Notes: generated by a model not told the origin, from the letters alone. Counted from the first letter of the stretch, positions 50,147 to 59,714 are shown. The stretch is DNA of 64,000 bases from Nonomuraea wenchangensis (GCF_900111685.1 NZ_FOHX01000021.1:62001-126000); one strand, 5' to 3'. Translations and numbers: made by a program.

Positions 50147-51280
50147 ATGGAAGACATGCGAAAGCCCTCCACCAGCACGATGGCGTCACTCGCGGCGGTG
50201 GGCGTCGTGGCGGTGGGCACGGTGGTCACCGCCATGCTCGGCCCGTCACGGCCGCTCAACCTGCTGGACGTGCTGCTGCCGGTGGTGGCGAGCGCGGCGA
50301 CGCTGGCCCGGCGCAGGTTCCCGGTCGCGGCGCTGATCGTGGTCGCGCTCTGCGTGGCGCTCTACTACCCGTGGGGGCGGCTCGACGGGCCCCTGCTGGT
50401 GCTGGCGTTCGTGGCGCTCTACACGGCGGCCGACCTCGGGCACCTCACCGCGGCGGTCGCCACCGGGGGCACGCTGCTGCTGGCCATGGGGGTCGGCGAG
50501 TCCGGCGGCACCCGGCACGTGGACGACACGATGTTCATCGCGATCGGCGGCTGGGTGGTGGCGGCGGTGGCGTTCGGCGGGGTGACCAGGACGCGGCGGG
50601 CCTATCTGCTGGAGGCGGAGCGGCGGGCGGCCGACGCCGAGCACAGCAAGGAGGAGGAGGCCCTGCGGCGGGCGAGCGAGGAGCGGCTGCGCATCGCGAG
50701 GGAGCTGCACGACGTGCTCGGGCACAACATCTCCATGATCAACGTGCAGGCCGCGGCGGCGCTGCACGGGCTGAAGAAGCGGCCGGAGGAGGCCGAGCAG
50801 GCGCTGCGCACGATCAAGGACACCAGCAAGGAGACGCTGCGGGAGCTGCGTACCACGCTGGGGGTGCTGCGGCAGGTGGACGAGGGCGTGCCGACCGCGC
50901 CCGCCGACAGCCTGGCCAGGATGGACGCGCTGGTCGCCGCCTCGGGCCTGACGGTGCGCACGGAGCTGGACGGGCCGCTCGACGCCCTGCCCACCGAGGT
51001 GGACCTCGCCGCCGCCCGCATCATCAGGGAGGCGCTGACCAACGTCTCCCGCCACTCCGGCGCGGCCGAGGCCCGGCTCTCGGCCGCCTGCCGGGACGGG
51101 GAGCTCGTCGTCCGCGTGGAGGACGACGGCCCCGGTGTCACGTACGACGGAGGCAGCGGCTTCGGCCTGCAGGGCATGCGCGAGCGCGCGACCGCGCTCG
51201 GCGGCACGCTGGAGGCCGGTCCGCGCCCCGAAGGCGGCTTCCGCGTGGTCGCCCGCCTGCCGATCGAGGGAGTTCGATGA
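50147..51280 (+). CDS. Sensor histidine kinase, NarL type
   Basis: A 377-residue kinase with about four membrane helices in residues 12-150, HisKA_3 phospho-His in RIARELHDVLGHNISM near 187, and HATPase (VEDDGPGVTYDGGSGFGLQGMRERA). ATG at 50147 has no clear ribosome-binding site and the gap to the divergent gene is only 22 bases; ATG at 50156 is an alternative. ATGA overlap to the response regulator gene makes a normal two-component pair. Confidence 0.92.
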   Translation: MEDMRKPSTSTMASLAAVGVVAVGTVVTAMLGPSRPLNLLDVLLPVVASAATLARRRFPVAALIVVALCVALYYPWGRLDGPLLVLAFVALYTAADLGHLTAAVATGGTLLLAMGVGESGGTRHVDDTMFIAIGGWVVAAVAFGGVTRTRRAYLLEAERRAADAEHSKEEEALRRASEERLRIARELHDVLGHNISMINVQAAAALHGLKKRPEEAEQALRTIKDTSKETLRELRTTLGVLRQVDEGVPTAPADSLARMDALVAASGLTVRTELDGPLDALPTEVDLAAARIIREALTNVSRHSGAAEARLSAACRDGELVVRVEDDGPGVTYDGGSGFGLQGMRERATALGGTLEAGPRPEGGFRVVARLPIEGVR

Positions 51281-51945
51281 TCCGCGTCATGCTCGCCGAC
51301 GACCAGACCCTGGTACGGGCGGGTTTCCGGTCCATACTCAGCGACGAGGACGACATCGAGGTCGTCGCCGAGGCCCCCAACGGCGAGGTCGCCGTGGCCG
51401 GGGCCCGCGAGCACCGGCCCGACGTCGTGCTCATGGACATCCGCATGCCCGAGCTGGACGGTCTGGAGGCCACCCGCAGGATCGCCGGCGACCCGCGGCT
51501 CGACGGCGTCAAGGTGATCATCCTGACCACGTTCGACCTGGACGACTACGTCTACGGGGCGCTGCGGGCGGGCGCGAGCGGCTTCCTCGTCAAGGACACC
51601 GAGCCGGCCGAGCTCATCCACGCGGTCCGGGTGGTGGCGAGGGGCGACGCGCTGATCTCGCCGTCGGTCACCCGGCGGCTGATCGCCGAGTTCGCCGGCC
51701 GGGTGAAGCGGCCCGAGCCCGGCCCGCGGCTCAACGCGCTGACCGAGCGCGAGCGGGAGGTGATGACGCTGGTCGCCGCCGGGCTGTCCAACGACGAGAT
51801 CGCCACCCGGCTGGTGCTGAGCCCGGCCACGGCGAAGACGCACGTCAGCCGCATCATGACCAAGCTGGCGGCGCGCGACCGGGCCCAGCTCGTGGTGCTC
51901 GCCTACGAGGCCGGGATGATCACGCCCGGCTGGCTTACCACCTGA
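51277..51945 (+). CDS. NarL/LuxR-type response regulator
   Basis: A 222-residue regulator. Receiver: MIRVMLADDQTLVRAGF, phospho-Asp in VVLMDIRMPELDG near residue 54, Lys in FLVKDTEP. The LuxR HTH is about 155-215: LTEREREVMTLVAAGLSNDEIA, SPATAKTHVSRIMTKL. Partner of the kinase upstream. A strong hairpin follows, then cydAB; control of cydAB by the pair is possible but unshown. Confidence 0.94.
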   Translation: MIRVMLADDQTLVRAGFRSILSDEDDIEVVAEAPNGEVAVAGAREHRPDVVLMDIRMPELDGLEATRRIAGDPRLDGVKVIILTTFDLDDYVYGALRAGASGFLVKDTEPAELIHAVRVVARGDALISPSVTRRLIAEFAGRVKRPEPGPRLNALTEREREVMTLVAAGLSNDEIATRLVLSPATAKTHVSRIMTKLAARDRAQLVVLAYEAGMITPGWLTT

Positions 51946-51948
51946 GCG

Positions 51949-51984
51949 GTACGCCCGGGGACCCGCCTGCATCCCCGGGCGTAC
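51949..51984 (+). terminator. Perfect hairpin after the response regulator gene
   Basis: GTACGCCCGGGGA (51949-51961) and TCCCCGGGCGTAC (51972-51984) pair over 13 bases with a 10-base loop, directly after the stop. No T tract. Confidence 0.85.
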
Positions 51985-52043
51985 GCCGGATGCCCGCCCC
52001 GGCATGACGCGGCGACCGGTGCCGTGACCGGAGGCTTGCCGGC

Positions 52044-53297
52044 ATGGAAACGGTGGATCTCGCTCGCCTGCAGTTCGCGCTCACGGCGGGCGCGCACTTT
52101 CTCTTCGTCGCGCTCACCCTGGGCCTCGCGACCCTGGTGGCCGTGCTCCAGACCCGGGCGACGGTGACCGGCAGCCCGATCCATCAGCGGATGACCCGGT
52201 TCTGGGGCCAGCTCTACCTCATCAACTACGCGATGGGCATCGTCACCGGCCTGGTCATGGAGTTCCAGCTCGGGCTGGCGTGGAGCGGGCTCACCGAGTA
52301 CGCGGGCAACGTCTTCGGCTCGGCGCTGGCCATCGAGACGCTGGTGGCGTTCTTCGTCGAGTCGACGTTCCTCGGGCTGTGGATCTTCGGCTGGAACCGG
52401 CTGAACCGGTGGGCGCACCTGGCGCTGATCTGGGTGGTGACGCTGACCGCGTACGCGTCGGCGTTCTGGATCATGGTGGCGAACGGCTTCCTGCAGCGCC
52501 CGGTCGGCCACGTGCTGGAGGGCGGGGCGCTGCGGCTGGCCGACTTCGGGGCGATGGTCGGCAACCCGGCCGCGCAGCTCGCGTTCTGGCACGTCCTGGG
52601 CGGGGCGCTGCTCACCGGCGGGTTCTTCATGGCCGGCGTGAGCGCCTACCACCTGCGCAAGCGCACCGCCGAGCAGGACTTCTTCCGCAAGTCGCTGCGG
52701 CTCGGGCTCGGGCTGGCGCTGCCGGCGGCGATGTTCACGGTGACGTTCGGCGGGCTGCAGTTCTCCTACCTGCAGCCGTCGAAGAGCTCCGTGTGGGCGA
52801 ACCGGACGCAGCTGATGGCCGAGACGCAGGCCACGATGGCGGCCCTGCACGGGCCCGGCGACTACCTGCCGCCGGTCGGCCCGGTGCGGGTGGCGGGCGT
52901 GCTGATGATGGTGCTCTGGGTGGTCATGATCGTGGTGGCGGGGCTGAGCGTGCTGCTCATGGCGTTCCGGCCGGCCGTACGGTCCTTCCGGCCCTGGCAC
53001 TGGCTGCTGACGCTGATGATCCCGGTGCCGTTCGTCACGATGCTGGCCGGATGGGTGTTCCGGGAGGTGGGACGCCAGCCGTGGGCCGTCTACGGCCTGC
53101 TCACCACGGCCGATGCCATGTCGCCGCTGACCGCGGTGCAGGTGCGGGTGTCGCTGGCCGCGTTCACGACGGTGTTCGCGGTGCTCATCGCGATCAACTA
53201 CTGGCTGCTGGCCCGGCACGCCCGGCGCGGTCCCGGCGCGGTCGTGCTGGGCGACCGGCCGGCCGAGCCCGCCCCCGCCCCCGTCCCCACGTTCTAG
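52044..53297 (+). CDS. cydA: Cytochrome bd oxidase subunit I
   Basis: A 417-residue membrane subunit. Heme ligand His18 (TAGAHFLFVALT), conserved Glu residues in AIETLVAFFVESTFLG near 102, and a His in FWHVLGG near 181. The Q-loop is short, as in most actinobacteria. It oxidises quinol and reduces oxygen to water at low oxygen tension. CydB follows after 10 bases. No cydDC genes in the window. Confidence 0.95.
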   Translation: METVDLARLQFALTAGAHFLFVALTLGLATLVAVLQTRATVTGSPIHQRMTRFWGQLYLINYAMGIVTGLVMEFQLGLAWSGLTEYAGNVFGSALAIETLVAFFVESTFLGLWIFGWNRLNRWAHLALIWVVTLTAYASAFWIMVANGFLQRPVGHVLEGGALRLADFGAMVGNPAAQLAFWHVLGGALLTGGFFMAGVSAYHLRKRTAEQDFFRKSLRLGLGLALPAAMFTVTFGGLQFSYLQPSKSSVWANRTQLMAETQATMAALHGPGDYLPPVGPVRVAGVLMMVLWVVMIVVAGLSVLLMAFRPAVRSFRPWHWLLTLMIPVPFVTMLAGWVFREVGRQPWAVYGLLTTADAMSPLTAVQVRVSLAAFTTVFAVLIAINYWLLARHARRGPGAVVLGDRPAEPAPAPVPTF

Positions 53298-53307
53298 AGG
53301 AGCCGTC

Positions 53308-54048
53308 ATGGAGATCTTCATTCTGGCCTTCTTCGCCCTCGGCTACCTCGTGCTGGCCGGTGCCGACATCGGGGTCGGCATGGCGCTGCCCTACCTGGGG
53401 CGCTCCGGCGACGAGCGGCGCGAGGTGATCGCCGCCATCGCGCCGTTCTTCCTCGGCAACGAGGTGTGGCTGGTCGCCACCGCCGGGGTGCTCGCCGGGC
53501 TCTTCCCCGAGCTGGAGGGCGAGCTGCTGAGCGGCAACTACACGCTGGTGGTCGGGCTCGTGCTGGCGTGGGTGATCCGCGACATGGGGCTGTGGCTGCG
53601 CGGGCGGCTGCCTCGGCCCGGCTGGCAGGCGTTCTGTGACGGCGCGACCGTGGCCGGGAGCTGGGGGCTCGCCCTGACCTGGGGGCTGCTGCTCAGCCGC
53701 GTGCTGCTCGGGCTGGAGGGGCCGGTCGCGATGGTGCCCGCGCTGGTGGTGGCCGCGCTGTTCGGCACGCACGGGCTGACGTTCGCGGCGCTGCGGCTGC
53801 GCGGCGCGTTGCGCGAGCGGGCGGGCGTGCTCACGGGCGGGGGCGGGGAGGCGCGGGCGTACGCGCTGACGGCGGCGGCGCTGCTGGCCGTCGGGGTGCT
53901 GGCGGGGCTGCGCCTCCCGCTGCATCCGGGCACGTCGGGCCCGGTGCTGGTGCCGGTGGTCCTGGCGCTCATCCCGTTCCTGGTGGCGTCCCAGGGCTGG
54001 GTGTGGTGGACCTTCCGGCACCGGGTCACCGGGCCTTCGTACCTTTAG
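53308..54048 (+). CDS. cydB: Cytochrome bd oxidase subunit II, short form
   Basis: A 246-residue subunit, shorter than the roughly 330-380 residues of most CydB proteins. Starts MEIFILAFFALGYLVLAGADIGVGM, with GNEVWLVA and about seven helices left; one or two helices of the standard form seem to be missing. Completes the bd oxidase with CydA. AGGAG precedes the ATG. The stop overlaps the convergent nucleotidase gene. Confidence 0.88.
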   Translation: MEIFILAFFALGYLVLAGADIGVGMALPYLGRSGDERREVIAAIAPFFLGNEVWLVATAGVLAGLFPELEGELLSGNYTLVVGLVLAWVIRDMGLWLRGRLPRPGWQAFCDGATVAGSWGLALTWGLLLSRVLLGLEGPVAMVPALVVAALFGTHGLTFAALRLRGALRERAGVLTGGGGEARAYALTAAALLAVGVLAGLRLPLHPGTSGPVLVPVVLALIPFLVASQGWVWWTFRHRVTGPSYL

Positions 54049-55811
54049 AAAACGGGGACGCCCTCCCTGGTGAGCTTCCAGTTCGGGGCGGCGAAGTCGG
54101 CCGGGTCGATGGTGCCCTTGGCGGTGGCGTACTCGATGAGCGCCTGGCGGATCTCCACCTGCGCGTTGTAGAGGACGGGGGCGGTGGTGACGTGCGGGAA
54201 GCCGCCGCCGCCCGACTGCCGGTAGTTGTTGATCGCGACCACGAACTCCTTGCCGGCCGGGAGCGGCTGCCCGTCGTAGGTCAGGTTCGCGATGCGCTGG
54301 CCGACCGGCTTGCTGACGTCGATGTCGTACGAGACGCCGGAGAGCTGGTCGTAGTTGTAGTCGGGGGTGCCGGAGGCGTTGGTCAGCGTGGCCACGTCCA
54401 CCGGAGCCCCGGGGGCGAGCTGGTTGAAGTACTTCGCCGAGTACTCCAGGTAGTCCTTGATCTGCGCGCCCGTCAGCTTGATCGCCAGCAGCGTGTTGTC
54501 GTAGACGTAGAGGCCCGCGACGTCCCTGACCCGGACGTCACCGGCGGGGAAGACCGCCGAGCGGCTGAACGGGGCCGCGATCGACAGCACCGGCAGCGTG
54601 TTGTCCGGCAGCGCCTGCTTCACCGTCTCGGTCTGCACCTGCTGGATGTAGTCGAGGATCGGCGTGTCCTTGTACGGCGACTCGGCCGCCGACAGCTCCT
54701 GAGCCGACTTGGCCACGACCTTGTTGACGTAGCCGACGGTGGTGTCGTGCTGCGGCTTCAGCAGCGAGACGATCTTCGGGTCCTCGGCGACCGTGTTGGT
54801 GTTGATCGTGGCCGAGGACTTGCCGGTCACGACCCACTTGCCGCGCTGCTTGGCGAGCTGGAAGTCCAGCCGGGACAGCCGCTGCCCCCACCGGCCCGGC
54901 TCGGTGAGCAGCACCTGCTGCCCGGTGACCTTGTTGGTGACGAACTTCTGCGGCACGTCGTTGTGCGCGTGCCCGAACAGCACCGCGTCGATGCCCGGCA
55001 CCTGCTCGGCGACCAGGGCGGAGGCGTTCTCGACGGGCAGGTCGCCGCCGTAGGAGGACATGCCGTTGTCGCCCGCGTGCGCGGTCACGACGACCACGTC
55101 CGCGCCGAGGCCGCGGATGACCGGCACCCACTTCTTCGCCGAGTCGACCAGGTCGGTGAAGCGCAGCTTGCCCTCGACGTTGGCCTTGTCCCAGATGGCC
55201 ACGCCGGGGTTGGTGAGGCCGAGCACCCCGACCTTGATCGGCTTCTCGCCCTTGACCTTCATGGTCTTGATCACGAACGGCTCGTACGCGGGCAGCCCCG
55301 ACTTCGCGTGCACGGCGTTCGCGCCGAGCACCGGGGCCTTCATCTGCTTGATCCAGGTGGCCAGCAGCGGCAGACCGTAGTTGAACTCGTGGTTGCCCAG
55401 GGTCACGGCGTCGTAGCCGATGGCGTTCATGGCCTTGGCCATCGGGTGGGTGGCGCCGGTCTCGGTGATCGGCTCGATCTTGGCGTAGTAGTAGGCGAGC
55501 GGGGTGCCCTGGATCGTGTCACCGGAGTCGAACAGCAGCGTGTGGCCCGGCCCGCGCTCGGCCCTGATCGTGTTGACCAGCGTGGAGACCTTGGCCAGGC
55601 CGACGCTGTTGCCGGCGCTGTCGGCGTAGGCGGCGTCCTTGAAGTAGTCCCAGTTGAGGACGTTGCTGTGCAGGTCGGACGTGCCCATGACGGTGACGGT
55701 GACCGTCTTCGTGGGCCCGGCCTGAGCGGCCCCGGCCTGAGCCGGGAGCGCCGCCAGGGCCAGCGCGGTCAGCGCGGCGGTCCCGGCGAGGGCGAGCTTC
55801 TTGGTCTGCAT
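54045..55811 (-). CDS. Secreted 5'-nucleotidase/2',3'-cyclic phosphodiesterase family (UshA type)
   Basis: A 588-residue exported hydrolase. Signal peptide to about residue 29 (ALPAQAGAAQA). Metallophosphatase motifs: GTSDLHSN, FDSGDTIQGTP, LGNHEFNYG, VVTAHAGDNG and GHAHND. C-terminal 5'-nucleotidase domain from about 360, with YNYDQLSGVSYDIDVSK and INNYRQSGGGGFP. It scavenges nucleotides or phosphate outside the cell. Start at 55811; no strong ribosome-binding site. Confidence 0.93.
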   Translation of the reverse strand: MQTKKLALAGTAALTALALAALPAQAGAAQAGPTKTVTVTVMGTSDLHSNVLNWDYFKDAAYADSAGNSVGLAKVSTLVNTIRAERGPGHTLLFDSGDTIQGTPLAYYYAKIEPITETGATHPMAKAMNAIGYDAVTLGNHEFNYGLPLLATWIKQMKAPVLGANAVHAKSGLPAYEPFVIKTMKVKGEKPIKVGVLGLTNPGVAIWDKANVEGKLRFTDLVDSAKKWVPVIRGLGADVVVVTAHAGDNGMSSYGGDLPVENASALVAEQVPGIDAVLFGHAHNDVPQKFVTNKVTGQQVLLTEPGRWGQRLSRLDFQLAKQRGKWVVTGKSSATINTNTVAEDPKIVSLLKPQHDTTVGYVNKVVAKSAQELSAAESPYKDTPILDYIQQVQTETVKQALPDNTLPVLSIAAPFSRSAVFPAGDVRVRDVAGLYVYDNTLLAIKLTGAQIKDYLEYSAKYFNQLAPGAPVDVATLTNASGTPDYNYDQLSGVSYDIDVSKPVGQRIANLTYDGQPLPAGKEFVVAINNYRQSGGGGFPHVTTAPVLYNAQVEIRQALIEYATAKGTIDPADFAAPNWKLTREGVPVF

Positions 55812-55847
55812 GTGCCTGGAGGGTAACCACCACAAATTACTCGGCGG

Positions 55848-56618
55848 TTACGACTCGCCCAACGGCTCCCGTGTCACGAACTCGCGGATCAGCGCGGTGA
55901 TCTCGGCCGGGCGCTCGTGCAGGACGACGTGGCCGCTGTCGAGCTCGGCGTACTCGCTGCCGGGGATGGCGGCGTGCAGCGCGCGGGCGTGCTCGACCGG
56001 GACGAGGTGGTCGCGGGTGTTGCCGATGACCAGGGTGGGGGCGGTGATCTTGGGGAGCAGGTCGCGGACGTCCACCCTGAGGTCCAGCTCGATCTGGCGG
56101 AGCGTGCCGCGCGGCGGCTCGCCCATGAGCGCCGCGACGCCGGCCTTTCGGACGAACTCGGGGCTGAAGCCCACCAGCGGCCCGTACGCGGCGAAGCTCT
56201 CGGGGTCGGTGCGCGCGAGCCTGGCCCAGGTGCGCAGGCCGAGTGCGAGCCGGTCGTCGGCGAGGTGCGTCCAGCCCGCGATGAGCACCAGCCGCCGGAC
56301 CAGCTCGGGCCGCTCGGCGGCGACCGCGGCGGCCACGACCGCCCCCAGGGAGAACCCCACGAGGTCGGACGGGCCCTCGAAGGCGGCGGCGACCTGCCCG
56401 GCGAGCAGGTCCAGCGTGAGCTCGCCGCCGGGGTCGGCGGTGGCCCCGCTGCCCGCGTAGTCGGGGGTGATGACGGTGCGCACGTCGCTCAGGCCGGGCA
56501 CGAGGTGGCCCCAGTTGGTCGCGGCGTCGCCGCCGGTGCCGTGCACCAGGACCAGCCCGGGGCCCTCGCCGGCGCGGCCGTAGTGGACGGGGCCCGCGGG
56601 GTGCTGCGCGAGGGGCAT
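55848..56618 (-). CDS. Alpha/beta hydrolase
   Basis: A 256-residue hydrolase. HGTGGDAATNW is the oxyanion region; nucleophile Ser in LVGFSLGAVVAA near residue 98; acid in VIGNTRDHLVPVEHA; catalytic His in LDSGHVVLHERPAE. Resembles esterases or 3-oxoadipate enol-lactonase-like proteins. AGGAG lies before the ATG. Divergent from a TetR gene whose operators cover its promoter, so it is probably the TetR target. Confidence 0.92.
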   Translation of the reverse strand: MPLAQHPAGPVHYGRAGEGPGLVLVHGTGGDAATNWGHLVPGLSDVRTVITPDYAGSGATADPGGELTLDLLAGQVAAAFEGPSDLVGFSLGAVVAAAVAAERPELVRRLVLIAGWTHLADDRLALGLRTWARLARTDPESFAAYGPLVGFSPEFVRKAGVAALMGEPPRGTLRQIELDLRVDVRDLLPKITAPTLVIGNTRDHLVPVEHARALHAAIPGSEYAELDSGHVVLHERPAEITALIREFVTREPLGES

Positions 56619-56638
56619 CGTTCTCCTCGAAGTTTCTT

Positions 56639-56680
56639 TAGTGATCGCTACAGAAAGCACCATAACATAGCGATCGCTAT
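56639..56680. promoter_or_regulatory. Paired TetR operators, hydrolase/tetR promoter
   Basis: ATAGCGATCGCTAT at 56667-56680 is a perfect 14-bp palindrome, and TAGTGATCGCTA at 56639-56650 is a second site with one mismatched pair. They lie between the divergent hydrolase and tetR starts. Confidence 0.8.
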
Positions 56681-56691
56681 AGAATGACGGC

Positions 56692-57288
56692 ATGGCCAGG
56701 CAGCGGACATTCGACCGGGACCTCGCGCTGGAGCAGGCGCTGCGGGCGTTCTGGCGGCACGGCTACGAGGCGACCTCGATCGCCCAGCTCACCGCCGCGA
56801 TGGGCATCAGACCGCCCAGCCTGTACGCCGCCTTCGGCGACAAACGCCGCCTGTTCGAGGAGGTCATCGCCCGCTACCAGCGCACCTACGGCGCCTTCAC
56901 CACCCGCGCGCTGGCCGAGGAGCCGACCGGGCGGCAGGCGATCGAGCGCGTGCTGCGAGAGGCCGCGGCCGAGTACGCCGACGCCGCGCATCCGCCCGGC
57001 TGCATGATCGTCTCCTCGGCGGTCAACTGCGGGCCGGAGTCCGCCGAGGTGGAGGAGCTGCTGCGCGACCACAGGAACGAGGCCACGGCCGCGCTGAAAC
57101 GGCGCATCGACGACGACCTCGCGGCGGGCCGCATCCCGGCCGGCACCGACACGGCCGGGCTGGCCGCCTTCTACGCCTGCGTCATCCAGGGCATGTCGAC
57201 GCAGTCGCGCGACGGGGCGGGACCCGCCGAGCTCCGGCGGATCGCCGCCCTCGCCATGGCGGCCTATCCCCCTACTACTGCGACATGA
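56692..57288 (+). CDS. TetR-family repressor
   Basis: A 198-residue TetR protein. HTH: ALEQALRAFWRHGYEATSIAQLTAAMGI, PSLYAAFGDKRRLFEEV (residues 14-60). The ligand domain has a CMIVSSAVNCGPES segment typical of the AcrR/YjdC group. Divergent from the hydrolase gene and its likely repressor. Its 3' end overlaps the convergent GH13 gene. Confidence 0.92.
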   Translation: MARQRTFDRDLALEQALRAFWRHGYEATSIAQLTAAMGIRPPSLYAAFGDKRRLFEEVIARYQRTYGAFTTRALAEEPTGRQAIERVLREAAAEYADAAHPPGCMIVSSAVNCGPESAEVEELLRDHRNEATAALKRRIDDDLAAGRIPAGTDTAGLAAFYACVIQGMSTQSRDGAGPAELRRIAALAMAAYPPTTAT

Positions 57289-58936
57289 CGCCGGCGTCCT
57301 CGGGCGCGATCTCCGGCGGCGAGGCCCGCAGCCAGCGGCAGCCGTGCGGCTCCAGCGGCAGCTTCACCTTGGCGTCGGCCGACACGTCGAGCGTGCCGTC
57401 CACCAGCAGGTCCGTGAGCTGCTGACCCTCCAGCCCCGCCAGCTCCAGCTCGGCGTCCACCGCCGTGTCGCACAGGTTGTGCGCCACCACGACCGTGGCG
57501 CCGTCGGCGTCGCAGCGGTGCGCGAAGACCGCGTGGTGCCCGGCGTCCAGCACGGTGTACGTCCCCCACGCCAGCTCCGGGCACTCCCGGTAACGCTCGA
57601 TGAGCAGCTGGAACCAGCGCAGCAACGAGGCCGTGTCCCGCTTCTGGTCGGCGACGTTGACCCGCTCGGGAGCGAAGGAGCCCTCCGGCACCTCGCGCAC
57701 CGGCTCGGCCGGGCTGAAGCCGCCGTCCCGCGTCCACTGCATCGGGACGCGGACCGCGAGCCGGCCCTCCTCGTCGAGGTTCTCGCCCATGCCGATCTCC
57801 TCGCCGTAGAAGATGACGGGGGTGCCGGGCAGGGAGAACAGCAGGCTGTAGGCCATCTTGACGCGGCGCAGGTCACCGCCGAGCATCGTCGGCAACCGGC
57901 GGCGCAGGCCCCGGCCGAAGATCTGCATGTCCTTCTCCGGACCGAACGCGTCGAAGACCTCCTGCCGCTCCTCGTCGGTCAGCTTGTCGAGGGTGAGCTC
58001 GTCGTGGTTGCGGAGGAACATGGCCCACTGGCAGTCCTTCGGCGGCTCCGGGCGCTCGCGGAGGGCGTCGGCGAGGGGGCCGGCGTTCTGGCGGGCCAGC
58101 GACAGCCACGCCCTCTGCATGCTGATGAAGTCGAAGCACATGGTGACCTGGTCGCCGAGCCCGTCGCCGAAGTACGCGACTAAGTCCTCGTAGGGCACGT
58201 TGACCTCGCCGAGCAGGATCGAGCCACCCTTCCTGCGGGTCATGAACGCCCGCATGTCCTGAAGGAACTCGTGCGGATCGGGCAGCTTCGGGTCGACGTT
58301 CTCGATGAGGAACGGGACGGCGTCCACCCGGAAGCCCGACAGGCCGAGCTCCATCCAGAACCCGAGAATGCGGGTGATCTCGTCCCTGACCTCGGGGTTG
58401 GCCACGTTGAGGTCGGGCTGGTGCTTGTAGAAGCTGTGCAGGTAGTACTGCTTGGAACGGTTGTCCCACTCCCAGAGGGAGTCCTCCTTGTCGGGGAAGA
58501 CCACCTTGCTCGGGTCGTCCGGCTCCGGCTTGTCGGACCAGACATACCAGTCGCGCAGCGGCGAGCTCTTGCTCTTCCGCGACTCCTTGAACCAGGGGTG
58601 CTGGTCGGAGGTGTGGTTGACGACGAGGTCGGCGATGACGCGCATGCCACGGTCGTGGGCGGTGCGCATGAACTCCACGAAATCGCCCAGCGTGCCGAGG
58701 CGGGGGTCGATGCTGTAGAAGTCGGTGATGTCGTACCCGTCGTCCCGGTTGGGGGTCGGGAAGAACGGCATCAGCCACAGACACGTCACGCCGAGCCCGG
58801 CGAGATAGTCGATCTGCTGCGTGAGCCCGCGGAAATCGCCGACGCCGTCACCATTGCCGTCCTTGAAGGTCTCCACGTCCAGGCAATAGACGACGGCGTT
58901 CTTCCACCAGACGTCAGAGGTGTACGTCAGTCGCAT
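57275..58936 (-). CDS. GH13 trehalose-synthase-like glycosyl hydrolase
   Basis: A 553-residue GH13 enzyme of the trehalose synthase subfamily type. Region I VNHTSDQHPWF; nucleophile Asp205 in GFRVDAV; acid/base Glu244 in LLGEVNVP; transition-state Asp312 in LRNHDEL. C-terminal maltogenic-like beta domain to the end. Lacks a fused maltokinase. It may convert maltose to trehalose or hydrolyse alpha-glucosides. Start 58936 after a GGGGGGTC run. Confidence 0.88.
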   Translation of the reverse strand: MRLTYTSDVWWKNAVVYCLDVETFKDGNGDGVGDFRGLTQQIDYLAGLGVTCLWLMPFFPTPNRDDGYDITDFYSIDPRLGTLGDFVEFMRTAHDRGMRVIADLVVNHTSDQHPWFKESRKSKSSPLRDWYVWSDKPEPDDPSKVVFPDKEDSLWEWDNRSKQYYLHSFYKHQPDLNVANPEVRDEITRILGFWMELGLSGFRVDAVPFLIENVDPKLPDPHEFLQDMRAFMTRRKGGSILLGEVNVPYEDLVAYFGDGLGDQVTMCFDFISMQRAWLSLARQNAGPLADALRERPEPPKDCQWAMFLRNHDELTLDKLTDEERQEVFDAFGPEKDMQIFGRGLRRRLPTMLGGDLRRVKMAYSLLFSLPGTPVIFYGEEIGMGENLDEEGRLAVRVPMQWTRDGGFSPAEPVREVPEGSFAPERVNVADQKRDTASLLRWFQLLIERYRECPELAWGTYTVLDAGHHAVFAHRCDADGATVVVAHNLCDTAVDAELELAGLEGQQLTDLLVDGTLDVSADAKVKLPLEPHGCRWLRASPPEIAPEDAGVMSQ

Positions 58937-58965
58937 GACCCCCCGACTACCCCTGCTTTGCCGAT

Positions 58966-59661
58966 TCAGGCGATTCTCGCGGCGACGGCGTCGAGCACCC
59001 AGTCGAGCTCCAGGTCGAAGGACGTCCCCGCGTCCGTCTCCGTGCCCTCGTGCACGAACCTGGCCAGCGCCGGATAGCGGCCCGTGTCCAGCATCCTCGT
59101 GAGGTGGGGGCCGTGGGCGCGCTGCCAGTCGTGCTCGGACAGCCCGGTGGCGCGCTCGGCCCGCAGGCTCGCGATCTCGCGCCTGATCGCGCCGGTGACG
59201 TAGGCGTTGACGGTCGCCACGGCGCGCGCCACGGTGTCCACGTCGGCGAGCCCGTCGAACGCCGCCAGCGTGACCTCGGCGGCGGCGAGGGCGTTGGGGC
59301 CGAGGCTCGGCCGGCCGCCGAGCAGGTCGGCCAGCCATTCGTGCCGGAGTGCGGCCTGCCGGGTGCGGCGGGCGTGGGCGCGCAGGGTCTCGCGCCAGCC
59401 ACGGGCCTGCCCCTCGGCCTCCCGGGGCAGGATCTCGGCGTACACCGCGTCCAGCATGAGGTCGAACAGCTCTTCCTTGGTGGCGAGGTAGCCGTAGAGC
59501 CGCATCGGGCCGGCGTCGAGCCTGGCCGCGACCTTGCGCAGCGACACCGCCTCCAGCCCGCCCTCGTCGGCCAGTTCGACGGCGGCGGCGACGATGCGCT
59601 CGCGGTCGAGCGGCACGGGCGCGGGCCGGGGCTGCGGCTCTGGCCGGTCCCACACAGTCAT
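58966..59661 (-). CDS. TetR-family regulator divergent from the TetX-like monooxygenase
   Basis: A 231-residue protein. HTH: RERIVAAAVELADEGGLEAVSLRKVAARLDAGPMRLYGYLATKEEL (written here only in part to show the HTH; residues about 25-70). The ligand domain is TetR_C_1, common in drug-responsive TetR proteins. Start 59661; three palindromes lie between it and the monooxygenase gene, so it probably represses both. Confidence 0.88.
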   Translation of the reverse strand: MTVWDRPEPQPRPAPVPLDRERIVAAAVELADEGGLEAVSLRKVAARLDAGPMRLYGYLATKEELFDLMLDAVYAEILPREAEGQARGWRETLRAHARRTRQAALRHEWLADLLGGRPSLGPNALAAAEVTLAAFDGLADVDTVARAVATVNAYVTGAIRREIASLRAERATGLSEHDWQRAHGPHLTRMLDTGRYPALARFVHEGTETDAGTSFDLELDWVLDAVAARIA

Positions 59662-59667
59662 GAATAC

Positions 59668-59710
59668 ATCGTACGATTGCGATACAGCGTATTTAATCAA
59701 TACAGTGTAT
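59668..59710. promoter_or_regulatory. TetR operator cluster at the monooxygenase promoter
   Basis: ATCGTACGAT (59668-59677) and ATACAGTGTAT (59700-59710) are perfect palindromes, and ATACAGCGTAT (59682-59692) is nearly so. They fill the spacer between the divergent TetR and monooxygenase genes. Confidence 0.7.
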
Positions 59711-59714
59711 CGAC

